This document shows, one piece after another, positions 54,240 to 63,720 of a stretch of 64,000 nt of DNA. The notes under the pieces were generated by a model, which did not search any database, was not told the origin of the DNA, and saw only the letters and a program-made list of their open reading frames with translations. The position numbers were made by a program, and so were the translations under genes. Source of the DNA: Actinomadura spongiicola (GTDB lineage Bacteria; Actinomycetota; Actinomycetes; Streptosporangiales; Streptosporangiaceae). The first letter of the stretch is position 1. Each line of letters starts with the position of its first letter. Where the stretch lies: contig NZ_QVNQ01000001.1 in the NCBI RefSeq assembly GCF_003432485.1, positions 1 to 64,000 of the forward strand, in the 5' to 3' direction.

Positions 54240-54889
54240 CCTCCTAGAAGGCTTTGCGGATCCCGCCTAGGCACGCCCCTGAGCGGCGGCGGGGAACCCC
54301 GAGCACAACGGCCCGAACGTCGGCCGGCCGGATCCGCAGGGCCTGGACGGGCACACCACCCCTCCTCGTCCAGCCCGCGGCCGTGCGCGCCCGCCGCACG
54401 GTTCGCGCCGTGGCCCGGCCCGTTCAGAGAGCGCAAGGCGGTCGTGGCAGCCAGACCTGGATCAAGACTTCGGTAGCTGCCGATCGCGTCGGCATCGGGA
54501 TGAGACGCCTCCGGAGAGTCGCGGTGAACAGGCCGAGCGCATCCGGAAGCGCCTCAGGTTCAACGAGCACGAAGTTCCCCACCAGAAGAACAGGTTGGCC
54601 GGCGTCCGGACCACCTGGTGGGAAGGGTGATCGAACTCGTTGGGCGACGCAGAAAAGGATCCGCGCCAGAGGCGATCGATCGAACCTCCACCCGCGATTC
54701 TGAACCGCCGGAACCGATCGCTACCTGTGCACGAATGTTGTTCACCGTCTGACGGTGAACCCGGTCAACGCGACGACGTAAATGCTCAGAAGGCACAGGT
54801 CGGCGGGTGGACGAGTAAGGCCGTTGACCGTAGGGCACCGGCCGTACCTCAAAGTGGCCGTCAGCCGGGCGCATTGACCGAGACACGCC
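54240..54889. other. 650-bp gap with no supported gene
   Basis: Several open frames exist on both strands, but third-position GC is low and no ribosome-binding site or motif supports them. It begins after the tautomerase stop and ends at the small minus-strand gene. I see no RNA or repeat here. Confidence 0.6.
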
Positions 54890-55294
54890 CTAGCCGGGCT
54901 TGTTCGTCACCCGATCGCGGTACTGCTGAAAAGCGCGCCAACCCTCGGTTCGGCCTTCCGCGAGAAAATCGCCGGTGGAGGTATCAAGGGCCCGGCATCC
55001 GAGTACCTGCCCGATTCTCAGGATGACGGTGAGCACATCGTCGCCACCACCCCGAACATGAAGCATCACCGCCTCCAGCGGATCTTCGCGGCCGATGTTC
55101 AGCTCGATCGACCATATCGGGCCCTCGATCACACCCCACTCGGGATCTGAGAGATCGACCTCGGGCAGCTCGCTCTCCAGGCGGCCGAGGGCGTCCGGCA
55201 GTGAACCGATCGGGTGGGGAGCGAAATCTCGCGGCAGGTCGTCCATCCCGCTGACCTCCGCCGGAGCCCGCATCAGCAAGACGTCCCAGCTCAC
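54890..55294 (-). CDS. Small acidic hypothetical protein
   Basis: 134 residues. MSWDVLLMRAPAEVSGMDDL with a conserved LPDALGRLESELPEVDLSDP, EWGVIEGPIWSIELNIGRED and VMLHVRGGGDDVLTVILRIG. Such strongly acidic alpha/beta proteins of about 130 residues recur in actinomycetes and resemble immunity or SUKH-like proteins in style, but no toxin gene lies beside it. GTG 55294 is the start. Confidence 0.65.
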   Translation of the reverse strand: MSWDVLLMRAPAEVSGMDDLPRDFAPHPIGSLPDALGRLESELPEVDLSDPEWGVIEGPIWSIELNIGREDPLEAVMLHVRGGGDDVLTVILRIGQVLGCRALDTSTGDFLAEGRTEGWRAFQQYRDRVTNKPG

Positions 55295-55458
55295 GACCAG
55301 CTCACCTCACACCCCGGTTCCGCCACACCAGGCAACCTACGCCACGCGTCCGACAAGGGGCTTCTTCGGGGACGGGGTGCGTCCGGTCAGAAAATCAGTT
55401 TCCTGTGTTGAGAGGGCGACGTTACATTTCATGGCAAGCACTTCGGCGGGAGGCCGTA

Positions 55459-55995
55459 ATGATACTTCTCAGCAACGTGCGGTCAGAAGGCAGCGACCTC
55501 GCCCACCTGGCCGCCGAACTCGACATTCCGACGATCGCCGGACTTCAGCACCAGGGCGATGTTTCGGTGATTCCCGCCGCGATGGCGTCGCCGGATTATC
55601 AGCCTGCGGTGACCCAGGTTCCGGCGTCCGGTATCGCCGTTGTCCATGGCGAGGCGGGCGGGCACACGCACCTCCTCCTCGCGTCCGGTGACGTCCGGTA
55701 CGAGGCCGCCCATGGCGCGGCGGACGACATCACCCTGGGATCGCTGGAAGTCGGCGACGGGGCGACCGCGTGGCTCGACCACCCGGAGCACGGAAACACG
55801 GGAATCGCGCCCGGCCGGTACGTACTGCGCCGTAAGCGCGAAATGGCACCCCGCGTCCTCGACCCGGAAGCCCGCCGCAAGCGCGAGCAGGCCCGTAAGC
55901 AGGCTCGTAAGCAGGCGGCCCGCGACCAGGCGATCCGCGAGCAGGCGGCCCGTGAGCAGGAGTGGAACGCGTCCGTCCGCTTCGTCGCGGACTGA
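55459..55995 (+). CDS. Hypothetical protein with basic C-terminal helix, partner of DUF6745-like gene
   Basis: 178 residues from ATG 55459 (GGGAGGCCG upstream). The first 125 residues read as a beta-rich domain (SGIAVVHGEAGGHTHLLLAS GDVRYE; GSLEVGDGATAWLDHPEHGN). The last 45 residues are a Lys/Arg/Gln/Ala helix (KREQARKQARKQAARDQAIR) likely to bind nucleic acid or form a coiled coil. The stop overlaps the next gene's start (TGATG), so the two are translationally coupled. Function unknown. Confidence 0.7.
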   Translation: MILLSNVRSEGSDLAHLAAELDIPTIAGLQHQGDVSVIPAAMASPDYQPAVTQVPASGIAVVHGEAGGHTHLLLASGDVRYEAAHGAADDITLGSLEVGDGATAWLDHPEHGNTGIAPGRYVLRRKREMAPRVLDPEARRKREQARKQARKQAARDQAIREQAAREQEWNASVRFVAD

Positions 55996-57179
55996 TGACG
56001 GCGAAGGCGCCCGGCCCCCACCCGCCCCCGACCGCGGAACAGCAGGCACTCCTGCCGTTGGTGCGGGACGAGTGGGTGGGGCACGGGCTGGCCGCGGGTC
56101 CGACGGACCGGGCGGCGGCCGAGGCGGGCGTCCGTGACGTCTACCTCGGCGCCGGCCGCCGGCCACCGGACCAGGTGATCTGGCTGGGCTCGCCGATGGC
56201 GGGCAGCATCGGCGCCGACATCCGCGCGGGCCGACGCTCCCTCATCACCAGGCGGGCCTGGCGGACGCTGCCGGAAGCGACCGGCGAGGCCATCGCCGAA
56301 ACGGTCCCGGAGGACCCTCCGGAAACCGATCTGATCATGCTGGATCCGCTGCCGTCCGACCTCGACGACCCGCGCTGGGGCGGCCTGCTGCACCGGCTCG
56401 GACGCGAGGTGGCCACCGCCGTCGAAAAGGGCCTCGACAAGTCCGTCGGCACCGCGATCGACCAGGTGGCGGCGACCTGGCAGGACGCGGAGCAGCGTCC
56501 CGAAGTGGGGGCGCTGCCCCGGCTGGGCGCCTACCCTCCGCGGATGCTGCGGCAACTCGCTCAGCTCTCGTTCCTCGATCGGTGCGGCATCCGCGACCCG
56601 GACCTTCACAGCCGCGGCCTGCTCCAGGTGGAACGGTCGGCCGGTGCGTGGTGGCCGATGAGGAACAGCGTGATCCTCACCGAGCGCCCCATCGAACTGC
56701 ACCACGACGCCGAGGGCCGACTCCACAACGAGCACGGCCCGGCGGTGCGGTACCCGGACGGCTGGTGCCTGTGGGCCTGGCACGGCGTCACCATGCCCCG
56801 CGAAATCATCGAAGACGAGGTCCCGATCGCCCGCGCGGTGTCGCTGCGCAACACCGAGCAGCGGCGTTGCGCCGTGGAGATGCTGGTCGGACGCGCCGGT
56901 TGGCACCAGGTGGTCAGCGAGGCGGGATGGCCGAGGGTCGGTCAGGAAACACCGGACCCCGGCAATCCCGGGCAGGTGCTCAGCCTGTGGTGTGTGGAGT
57001 CGCTGTACGACGACCATCTGCACCTACTGCTGATGACCAACGGGACAGTGGAGCGGGACGGCACCCGCCGAGAGTTCGGTGAACTGGTCCCTGGCTGGAT
57101 CCGGGACCCGGTAAGGGCAGCCGCCTGGCAGGTCGGTCTCACCGCCGCCCAGTACCGCCAGACGTCCCGCCGGACCTGA
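55995..57179 (+). CDS. DUF6745-like protein
   Basis: 394 residues. The C-terminal half carries LHHDAEGRLHNEHGPAVRYP DGWCLWAWHG, a repeat-like motif of the DUF6745/MORN-like type (D-G-x-x-H-N-x-x-G-P-A), then the helical RNTEQRRCAVEMLVGRAGWH and CVESLYDDHLHLLLMTNGTV. The N-terminal half is helical and partly low complexity. It is coupled to the preceding small protein gene; the pair looks like a conserved two-gene unit. No enzyme motif recognised; the DUF assignment is from recall. The gap 57180-57704 holds no supported gene, only a weak CTACT-N7-AGTAG repeat at 57650. Confidence 0.65.
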   Translation: MTAKAPGPHPPPTAEQQALLPLVRDEWVGHGLAAGPTDRAAAEAGVRDVYLGAGRRPPDQVIWLGSPMAGSIGADIRAGRRSLITRRAWRTLPEATGEAIAETVPEDPPETDLIMLDPLPSDLDDPRWGGLLHRLGREVATAVEKGLDKSVGTAIDQVAATWQDAEQRPEVGALPRLGAYPPRMLRQLAQLSFLDRCGIRDPDLHSRGLLQVERSAGAWWPMRNSVILTERPIELHHDAEGRLHNEHGPAVRYPDGWCLWAWHGVTMPREIIEDEVPIARAVSLRNTEQRRCAVEMLVGRAGWHQVVSEAGWPRVGQETPDPGNPGQVLSLWCVESLYDDHLHLLLMTNGTVERDGTRREFGELVPGWIRDPVRAAAWQVGLTAAQYRQTSRRT

Positions 57180-57704
57180 CCGATATCGGGTTGGTTCGCT
57201 CCCGGCTGCGTGCTCGGAACACCGACCACGCGGCCGGAACGAACTCACACCCTCGTCCCCAACCCGAATTCCGCGGACGTGGCGGAGCCGTCCAGCTAGA
57301 AAGTATGAGGACAACGCTCTCCAGCGCGGCTGTCTGCCGTCCGCGCGACTCTGAACGTCCGCGGTGGTGGCGACTGGTTCCGCGGCGGTCGTCCGCCGGG
57401 CTCGGCGGCGCGGCCGTGGTCGCGGCACCGGATCGGGCGCCGGAAGCAGTGGCAGGTCCGGTGGCGGTTCCGGCGGTACCGGCCGTCCGATCGGGCACGT
57501 TGCACATGGCTACCCGCCGGTCTCGCGGCGCGGTCGCTACTGAGGCGGGCGCATGGACGGCCGCCACAACGAACGGGCCGTGGCCGCTGGGGAGACGTCA
57601 GCGGTCACGACCCGTCCGGGACCCGAAGGTCCTGCAAGCACCACCCAGTCTACTGACAGTAAGTAGTCACTCAAGTACGCTTTGCCATACTGGGGAAATC
57701 GAGG

Positions 57705-58031
57705 TCACCCAGTGGCGTCGTCGGTGGCAGCACCGGAGAGGATGGCGTCCAGAAGCCCGGGATAACGGGCGTCCAAGTCTGACCGGCGCAGACGAAGCAG
57801 GTTCTCACGGCCTGACGGTTCCTGGAAGATGACGCCGCCCTCACGCAGCACCCGCCAGTGGTGCGTCATGGTCGACTTCGCCGTGATCCCCAGCACGTTC
57901 AGGACGCTTCCGCAGTTGTGCACGCCGCCCTCGTCCAGCACACGGACGGCGGCGAGCCGCACCGGATGACCCAGCGCCGACAGCACCCCGTCAACACGGA
58001 TCTGTTCGGGCTCGGGGTGCCGGTACCTCAT
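57705..58031 (-). CDS. ArsR-family transcriptional regulator
   Basis: 108 residues, one winged helix: VLSALGHPVRLAAVRVLDEG, CGSVLNVLGITAKSTMTHHW RVLREGGVIF, GRENLLRLRRSDLDARYPGL. The ArsR/SmtB fold is clear, but no metal-binding Cys cluster (CxC) is present in helix 3, so it probably senses an organic ligand. Divergent from the MFS transporter gene at 58136. Confidence 0.88.
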   Translation of the reverse strand: MRYRHPEPEQIRVDGVLSALGHPVRLAAVRVLDEGGVHNCGSVLNVLGITAKSTMTHHWRVLREGGVIFQEPSGRENLLRLRRSDLDARYPGLLDAILSGAATDDATG

Positions 58032-58082
58032 GGTCCCACTGTACCGCGATCGTCGAACAGTCCCTTGCCTCACGGTACGAAA

Positions 58083-58100
58083 GTACGTCATTATACGTAC
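58083..58100. promoter_or_regulatory. GTACGT-N6-ACGTAC operator between arsR and MFS gene
   Basis: A perfect 6-6-6 inverted repeat in the 104-bp divergent promoter, overlapping a TATAC stretch that could be a -10 element. Further GTAC motifs flank it (58076, 58104). Probably the ArsR binding site. Confidence 0.7.
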
Positions 58101-58135
58101 AGTCGTACTCCGGGAACCCATGAAGGGGCGCACGC

Positions 58136-59584
58136 ATGTCCGAAGCACGAAGCCCGGCGGCCGGACGTCCACTCGGCCGGACGCTGGTCCTCCTGGCATT
58201 GGCGCAGCTCATCTACTCGCTCGACCTGAACATCGTGTTCGTCGCGTTGCCCGAGATCGGGGCCGAACTCGGCTTCCCCGGGCAGACGCAACAGCTGGTC
58301 GTCAGCGCCTACGTCGTCTTCGCCGGGGGCTTTCTCCTGTTCGGCGGCCGGGCGGCCGACCTGCTGGGACGCCGCCGCGTCTTCGTCCTCGCACTAGCGA
58401 TCTACGCCGTGTCGTCCCTGGCAGGCGGTCTGGCGACAAGCCCCGAAGTGATCGTCATCGCGCGGGCGGTACAGGGAATCGGCGGCGCGCTCCTACTCCC
58501 GTCCACCCTGTCGCTGATCAACACGCTGTTCGCGGAAGGACCGCAGCGCAACCGGGCACTGGCCGTGTGGGGCGGTGCGGGCGCGTCCGGGCTGACGCTC
58601 GGCGCGCTGCTCGGCGGCGTCCTCACGGAGAACTTCGGCTGGCCCGCGGTCTTCTACGTCAACGTCCCGCTCGCCGGACTCGTAGCACTGGCCGCACTAG
58701 CAGTGATCCCCCGCGACACCCCACGCGCGCAGCGCCGCCGCTTCGACCTCCCCGGATCCCTGACGGTCACCGGAGGCGCCACACTGCTGGTGTTCGCCCT
58801 GGTCGAAGGACCCGAACTGGGCTGGACGAGCCCACTGGTAACAGGCGCATTCCTCCTGGCCGCGACCCTCCTGGCGGCCTTCGCCGCGATCGAAGCACGC
58901 AGCCCCGACCCGCTGATGCCGTTCCGCCTGTTCGGCAACCGCAGCCTGACCGTGGCACTAAGCGTCACGTTCATCTACATGGCGACCTTCGGCGTCCTGC
59001 CGTACTTCCTCACCGTGCTGATGCAAAGCGTGCACGGCTTCAGCGCGTTGCAAACCGGCCTGGCCTTCCTCGTCCCGTCCCTGGCCATCGCGACCGGCAC
59101 CCAGCTCGGCGAACGCCTGACGACCCGAATCGGCACCCGAACAACGCTCCTGATCGGCTTCGCGATCGGCGTCGTCGGAACAGCGGCCCTGGCCTACGGT
59201 TTCGAAGCCGACGCGAGCTACGCCCAACTGATCCCAGGACTGGTGATCTCGGGTGTCGGCCAGGGCATCGTCTGGACGGCCATGTGGATAGCCGCCGCGA
59301 CCGGCACCCCCGCCCACGAACAAGGCGTCGCCAACGGCATCGCCGCCACCGCGCTCAACATCGGCAACGCCATCGGCCTGGCGGTCTTCACCGTCATAGC
59401 CGACATCGGCATCGACGGCGCCACCGGCCAGGAACTACGCACCGCAACCGCGGACGGCGAATTCATCGTAGTCCTACTAACAGCAGCCGGAATGGCCATA
59501 GGCCTACTAATCACCCTCTTCCTCCCCCGCCACCCCACCCCCACACCCGAAACAAAACCCGAACACGCCGGCATCTCCGCCTAG
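58136..59584 (+). CDS. DHA2-type MFS multidrug transporter
   Basis: 482 residues with about fourteen membrane helices. Motifs: LDLNIVFVALPEIGAELGFP in helix 1, GGRAADLLGRRRVFVLALAI (motif A) and the antiporter motif region GGAGASGLTLGALLGGVLTE (motif C-like GxxxGPxxGG variant). It probably exports toxic compounds by proton exchange under the divergent ArsR. AAGGGGCG precedes ATG 58136. The last third uses A-ending and CTA codons more than the rest. Confidence 0.9.
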   Translation: MSEARSPAAGRPLGRTLVLLALAQLIYSLDLNIVFVALPEIGAELGFPGQTQQLVVSAYVVFAGGFLLFGGRAADLLGRRRVFVLALAIYAVSSLAGGLATSPEVIVIARAVQGIGGALLLPSTLSLINTLFAEGPQRNRALAVWGGAGASGLTLGALLGGVLTENFGWPAVFYVNVPLAGLVALAALAVIPRDTPRAQRRRFDLPGSLTVTGGATLLVFALVEGPELGWTSPLVTGAFLLAATLLAAFAAIEARSPDPLMPFRLFGNRSLTVALSVTFIYMATFGVLPYFLTVLMQSVHGFSALQTGLAFLVPSLAIATGTQLGERLTTRIGTRTTLLIGFAIGVVGTAALAYGFEADASYAQLIPGLVISGVGQGIVWTAMWIAAATGTPAHEQGVANGIAATALNIGNAIGLAVFTVIADIGIDGATGQELRTATADGEFIVVLLTAAGMAIGLLITLFLPRHPTPTPETKPEHAGISA

Positions 59585-59748
59585 CACCAAACCGCAACCA
59601 ATACCACCAACCACAACAATCATCGCTCACACCCAAAAAGCGGACTCCTTTGACCCCAATTCATCGGCTCTCCGCGTGGCCACCACCGCGATACCACTAA
59701 CCTCTGCCCCATCCTGAACCGCAGCGACCAGCGCGCCGGAGGGGCAGC

Positions 59749-60192
59749 ATGACCGACCGCTACAGACCCATCGTGGACGTTCACGTCATCCTCGAACGCG
59801 GCGACGACATCCTCCTACTTGAACGTCAGGGCACCGGGTACGGCGACGGCATGCTCCACCTCCCCTCCGGCCACCTGGAGGAAGGCGAACCCGCCGCCCA
59901 CGGCGCGGCCCGCGAAGCCCACGAGGATACCGGCGTCGTCATCGACCCTGCCGACCTCGTCCTGACCACCGTCGTCCACCACCGCCAACTCCCCGCCCGA
60001 GCCCGCCTCGGCCTGTTCTTCGCCACCACCCACTGGTCCGGAGACCCCCACAACACCGAACCCCACAAATGCCGCAAATTCCAATGGTGCGACCCCCAAC
60101 TCCTGCCCTCGAACACCATCCCCTACCCCGCCGCCGGAATCCGCGCCTACCTGGGCGGGATCCCTTTCACCACCCACGGCTGGACCCCATAA
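59749..60192 (+). CDS. NUDIX hydrolase
   Basis: 147 residues. The Nudix box is GHLEEGEPAAHGAAREAHED TGV (G-x5-E-x7-R-E-x-x-E-D), with the second Glu of the core changed to Asp. It hydrolyses a nucleoside diphosphate linked to X; the substrate is not predictable. The 5' part (VDVHVILERGDDILLLERQG) is typical of small actinobacterial NUDIX proteins. Stands alone, convergent with the hydrolase gene at 60286. Confidence 0.9.
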   Translation: MTDRYRPIVDVHVILERGDDILLLERQGTGYGDGMLHLPSGHLEEGEPAAHGAAREAHEDTGVVIDPADLVLTTVVHHRQLPARARLGLFFATTHWSGDPHNTEPHKCRKFQWCDPQLLPSNTIPYPAAGIRAYLGGIPFTTHGWTP

Positions 60193-60285
60193 TCCCGTCC
60201 CACAGATCGCTTAACGGCACAACATGACGTCCACCGAAATTTCAGACGCGAGCGGTCCGCATGACGCGGCACTGCGGACGACACG

Positions 60286-61530
60286 TCACCCGACCACCGG
60301 ACCCGCCGTCTCCATCTCCGGGAATCGGGCGGAGGGGCCGTCGAGGAGATGGTCGTCGCGTCCGCGGAGCCACCGGTCGAAGAACGAGACCACATAGGCG
60401 CGCTGCACAGCCACGGACCGCTCTGGGTCGATCGTCCCGACGGCCTTGGCGAGCCCGCCTGCCGGGACGACGCCCTGCCGCGCGAACCAGTGCAGGAGCG
60501 ACTGCGCGTCGGTGTACGAGGCGTGCCGCGAGCCGCGCAACGTCCCGTTGAACCTCCAGCCGCGCGAGTTCTTCCAGAACGCCGCCCACGAGGGACGCTT
60601 CCGGTAGTCGCCGGACTCCTCGGAGCCGAGGAGCAGCAGCGGCCGGTCCAGGCCGTCCCGCGCGACGCTGCTCAGCCCGTCCGGGAAGTCCATCTGACCG
60701 TCCATGTTCACCCCGGCCCGGATCCGGCGGTCGTCGTGCATCGCCTGCGCGGCCGTGAACCCACCGGCTGAGTGCCCCGCCATTCCGACCCGTCCCAGGT
60801 CGAGCGCGAACCGTCCCTTGGCCAAACCGGGCAGCCGGTCCAGGACGAACCGAACGTCCGCGACGCGCGTCGCCATCGACTTCTTCAACAGCGCCGTGAT
60901 CTCGACGGGATCGGACGGCGGCTCACCCTCCAGCAGCCGACTCGTCTCCAGTCGCCCGCCCGGGAACTCCACCTCGGACGCCTCGTAGGTGTGATCGACG
61001 GTCACCACCGCGTACCCGCGGCTCGCGAGGTCCTCAACGAGCGTGGTGCCGAACGTCCGAGGATCTCCGAGCCCGGCGGAGTACAGCACAACCGGCAGCC
61101 GCCCGGCCCGCCGGTCAACGGGCGCTCCGGTGACCGCGTTCGTCCGCGTCCCCGCCCAGTCGGCCTTCCCAGGCGGCATGTTGAGGTTGACCGTACCCGC
61201 CCCCGTAGCGGACCCGAAGTGCGCCGCGGCCTTCGCCGTCATGTGCGGCGCGAACGGCCCACCCTTCCTGGCCGGATACCAGACACTGACCATCAACTCC
61301 CGGGCACGGCTCCCCGTCCACGGGTCGCGCCGCCCCCTGTCCGTCAGGTGAAACGCAGTCGTCCCAACGCGAAACGCCCCGGCCGGAGCAGGCAACCGCA
61401 CCTCCTCGGAAACGGCCCCCTCGGTCGCCTCGGCCGTCTCACGAACTTCGGCAGCCACGGACGCGCAAGGAAACAGGACGAGCGAAGTGCAGGAGAAGAC
61501 GAGCAGCGTGCGGCGGTGCCTTTTCTTCAT
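60286..61530 (-). CDS. Secreted PAF-acetylhydrolase/chlorophyllase-like alpha/beta hydrolase
   Basis: 414 residues. A signal peptide (KKRHRRTLLVFSCTSLVLFP) ends near CASVAAEV, and a Cys there makes lipid attachment possible. The hydrolase body has VSVWYPARKGGPFAPHMTAK, VVLYSAGLGDPRTFGTTLVE, the nucleophile elbow MAGHSAGGFTAAQAM and the Asp-His pair further on (DGQMDFPDG, GSRHASYTDAQ). It resembles the PAF-AH isoform II family. I chose ATG 61530, eight bases after AGGA; earlier starts lack conserved sequence. The gap 61531-61893 to the CRISPR array holds no supported gene. Confidence 0.85.
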   Translation of the reverse strand: MKKRHRRTLLVFSCTSLVLFPCASVAAEVRETAEATEGAVSEEVRLPAPAGAFRVGTTAFHLTDRGRRDPWTGSRARELMVSVWYPARKGGPFAPHMTAKAAAHFGSATGAGTVNLNMPPGKADWAGTRTNAVTGAPVDRRAGRLPVVLYSAGLGDPRTFGTTLVEDLASRGYAVVTVDHTYEASEVEFPGGRLETSRLLEGEPPSDPVEITALLKKSMATRVADVRFVLDRLPGLAKGRFALDLGRVGMAGHSAGGFTAAQAMHDDRRIRAGVNMDGQMDFPDGLSSVARDGLDRPLLLLGSEESGDYRKRPSWAAFWKNSRGWRFNGTLRGSRHASYTDAQSLLHWFARQGVVPAGGLAKAVGTIDPERSVAVQRAYVVSFFDRWLRGRDDHLLDGPSARFPEMETAGPVVG

Positions 61531-61893
61531 GCACACCATCCTGGCCCCGACGGTCACTCTCCGCGTACCGAGATCGAAGAACATGGCAATGAGTCCCCCC
61601 AAGCGGCCCTCTCGTGCCCTCCGCACGGAACAGGGTCATTGCCTCCCGACGAATGCGAGGCAGCGGGCGGCCTGACCATGCCGTGGTGAGGCGGTGGACT
61701 CGACGCGGCCATGTGGCAACCCCAGCGACTACCAGCCACAGGCACCAAACCTTCCATAAGCACTCAAACCGCCTTCGCTCCCCCACCGCGCGGACGAGTG
61801 TGCAGCGCGTCAGCAAATCGATCCTGATGCAAACGACACCACCCAACCGCAACCGCCGCCACCCACCACGCCTTGCAAGTACGTCAGAGCATC

Positions 61894-62233
61894 GATCCAA
61901 CCCCGCATGCGCGGGGAGCAGCACAGATCCACATGGGAGCCTCGACTGGGAACCAGGACCATCCCCGCGTGCGCGGGGAGCACGCCGGCTCCGTAGTCCC
62001 ACCGCTCCGTCAGAAATTCCTGGACCATCCCCGCGTGCGCGGGGAGCACGGTGGGTGAACCCGGTTGAGGATCGCTTTGCGGGGACCATCCCCGCGTGCG
62101 CGGGGAGCACTCTCGTTCGCCGTGCGGTCTCGTGATGCGGCTGGGACCATCCCCGCGTGCGCGGGGAGCACTCGACGCCGAACGGGCCGCGCTGGTGGCC
62201 GAAGGGGACCATCCCCGCGTGCGCGGGGAGCAC
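61894..62233 (-). CRISPR. Type I-E CRISPR array, six repeats, no adjacent cas genes
   Basis: The 28-bp repeat starts at 61956, 62022, 62083, 62144 and 62206, with identical copies, plus a degenerate sixth copy at 61894. On the minus strand it begins GTGCTCCCCGCG and ends GCGGGGATGGTCC, the actinobacterial I-E type with a GC stem. Spacers are 34, 38, 33, 33 and 34 bp. The degenerate repeat marks the old end, so the leader is at 62234 upward, where the sequence turns AT-rich (about 62280-62340). No cas gene is in the window. The gap 62234-62691 has no other supported gene. Confidence 0.95.
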
Positions 62234-62691
62234 TCTCCCTGACCTGGGCATCTGTACCGAGACAGGGGCGGTTTGGAGCACTTTTGTTGATTCGGACATC
62301 GAGCCCAATATTGGTTATATTGGCACTTAAGAGGCGGAAGCGACAGTGTGTCCAAGATGGAATCAGTGGAGAACTTCCACGGTGCTGTACACCAGCAAGA
62401 TCGCATTTGGCCTCGGTCATGTGATGGTCCGGCCTCATTGATGCCCATCGCCCTAGCGCCTGCCCACACTACCGAGTGCATCACGGCCGTTCTCGTCGAT
62501 CCCGTGGCTGCCTCTGGCGTACGGCCTTCCAGGCCGGTTGGCCGATGCTGGAGAGCACGGTCTGGGTGATGTCCGCCAACCGTCGTGCGGCGGCGGGGTC
62601 GAAGGGGGAGCTTTTACGTCGATCTTGTGTGCTGCATGTAGGCGCTCAGCCGGTGGGCGGGCGGTCGGGACACCGTCCAGTTCGTTAGTCG

Positions 62692-63570
62692 TCAAGCTTG
62701 ATTCAGAGAGGGCCCAGCAGGCTCCGGGCATGGCTTCGGACGTAGGGGGGCCAGAGCGGCGTGGACGGGGTCGCGGTCGGCGGCCTGGAGGAGGATGGCC
62801 GCGACCGTGAGTTCGGCGAGCCGCCCCTCGCGCGTTTCCAGGACATCGGCGAAGACGTCCCGGACCCGGGCTGCAACCTCGGGGACGCCGAGCGTGTAGG
62901 CGTGGAGATGAGCGGCGTCGAAGCCGCGGGGTGCGGGGCCGATGCCTTCCCAGTCGATGATGGCCAGTTCCGGGCCGGTGAGATTGGCCCAGTGCAGGTC
63001 ACCGTGGGCGAGAGTCCAGTGGTCGACAGTGGTGTCGATACCCGTGTCGCCGAGGTAGCGGGGAATGGTGCGGTGTACGTAGTCCTGGCTGATGACGCGC
63101 GGACGGTCGTCCGGAATCGGTGTGGCCGCGACCGTGTCCGTGGCCCATCGCAATCGTGACCACCACGCATCAGGCAGAGCGATGTGCGCGGTGAGCCCCG
63201 GAGTCGAGGAGCAGACAGACGCCGTTACATAGGTACTGAGCTCTGCTCGGTACGCGTATCCCTTCTTAGTCCAGTCGGCCGTGTCCAGCAGCCGAGGGCG
63301 CGGCACTTCACTCGGCAAGGCGGTCGCGGCGACCTGAGTACCCGTCCACAACTTTCCGCCCGCCTTATCGACCGGTGCCTCAAGCACACGGAGCCAGGCG
63401 TATCCGCTGGACGTTGTGACGGGACCGCCGATGGTCCTTCCGCTATGCCCCCAGGCTCTAGGCGCACCGTGGGTGGACGCGCATCCGAGCCGAACCGCCG
63501 CGTCGGTGAAGGCGGCGCACATTCGTTCACGGACGCCGGGATCGTCAGGCTCGAAGAACATGGCGAACAT
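62692..63570 (-). CDS. APH-family phosphotransferase
   Basis: 292 residues from ATG 63570 (MFAMFFEPDDPGVRERM); ATG 63561 is also possible. The kinase-like catalytic loop LAHGDLHWANLTGPELAIID WEG (His-Gly-Asp, then Ile-Asp-Trp) is the APH signature. It probably phosphorylates an aminoglycoside or another small molecule; the short length and missing typical N-lobe Lys motif leave substrate open. No Shine-Dalgarno is evident, so it may be leaderless or co-translated with the ASCH-like gene upstream. Confidence 0.78.
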   Translation of the reverse strand: MFAMFFEPDDPGVRERMCAAFTDAAVRLGCASTHGAPRAWGHSGRTIGGPVTTSSGYAWLRVLEAPVDKAGGKLWTGTQVAATALPSEVPRPRLLDTADWTKKGYAYRAELSTYVTASVCSSTPGLTAHIALPDAWWSRLRWATDTVAATPIPDDRPRVISQDYVHRTIPRYLGDTGIDTTVDHWTLAHGDLHWANLTGPELAIIDWEGIGPAPRGFDAAHLHAYTLGVPEVAARVRDVFADVLETREGRLAELTVAAILLQAADRDPVHAALAPLRPKPCPEPAGPSLNQA

Positions 63571-63720
63571 TCTGGAGAGGCGCAGGCGGGATGGCTGGAC
63601 GTTGGAAGGCGCCGAGCGCCTCTCGTTAGTGTGCCGCAGTCGAGGCCGAGAGCAGGGCTTCGGTGAGCCCCGGCGTGGTGACCACCACCGCAGGCGCCGC
63701 AGCAACTCGCGTCGACCACG

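Noticed and set aside
54254..54703. 149-residue plus-strand frame after the tautomerase gene
   Set aside because: Poor codon bias, Arg-rich shadow-like composition and no start signal.
57191..57832. 213-residue plus-strand frame in the gap after the DUF6745-like gene
   Set aside because: Arg/Pro/Thr-rich composition, runs into the ArsR gene on the other strand, and no motif or Shine-Dalgarno is visible.
62453..62731. Possible small gene between CRISPR and phosphotransferase
   Set aside because: No start signal or domain; codon usage does not match neighbours.
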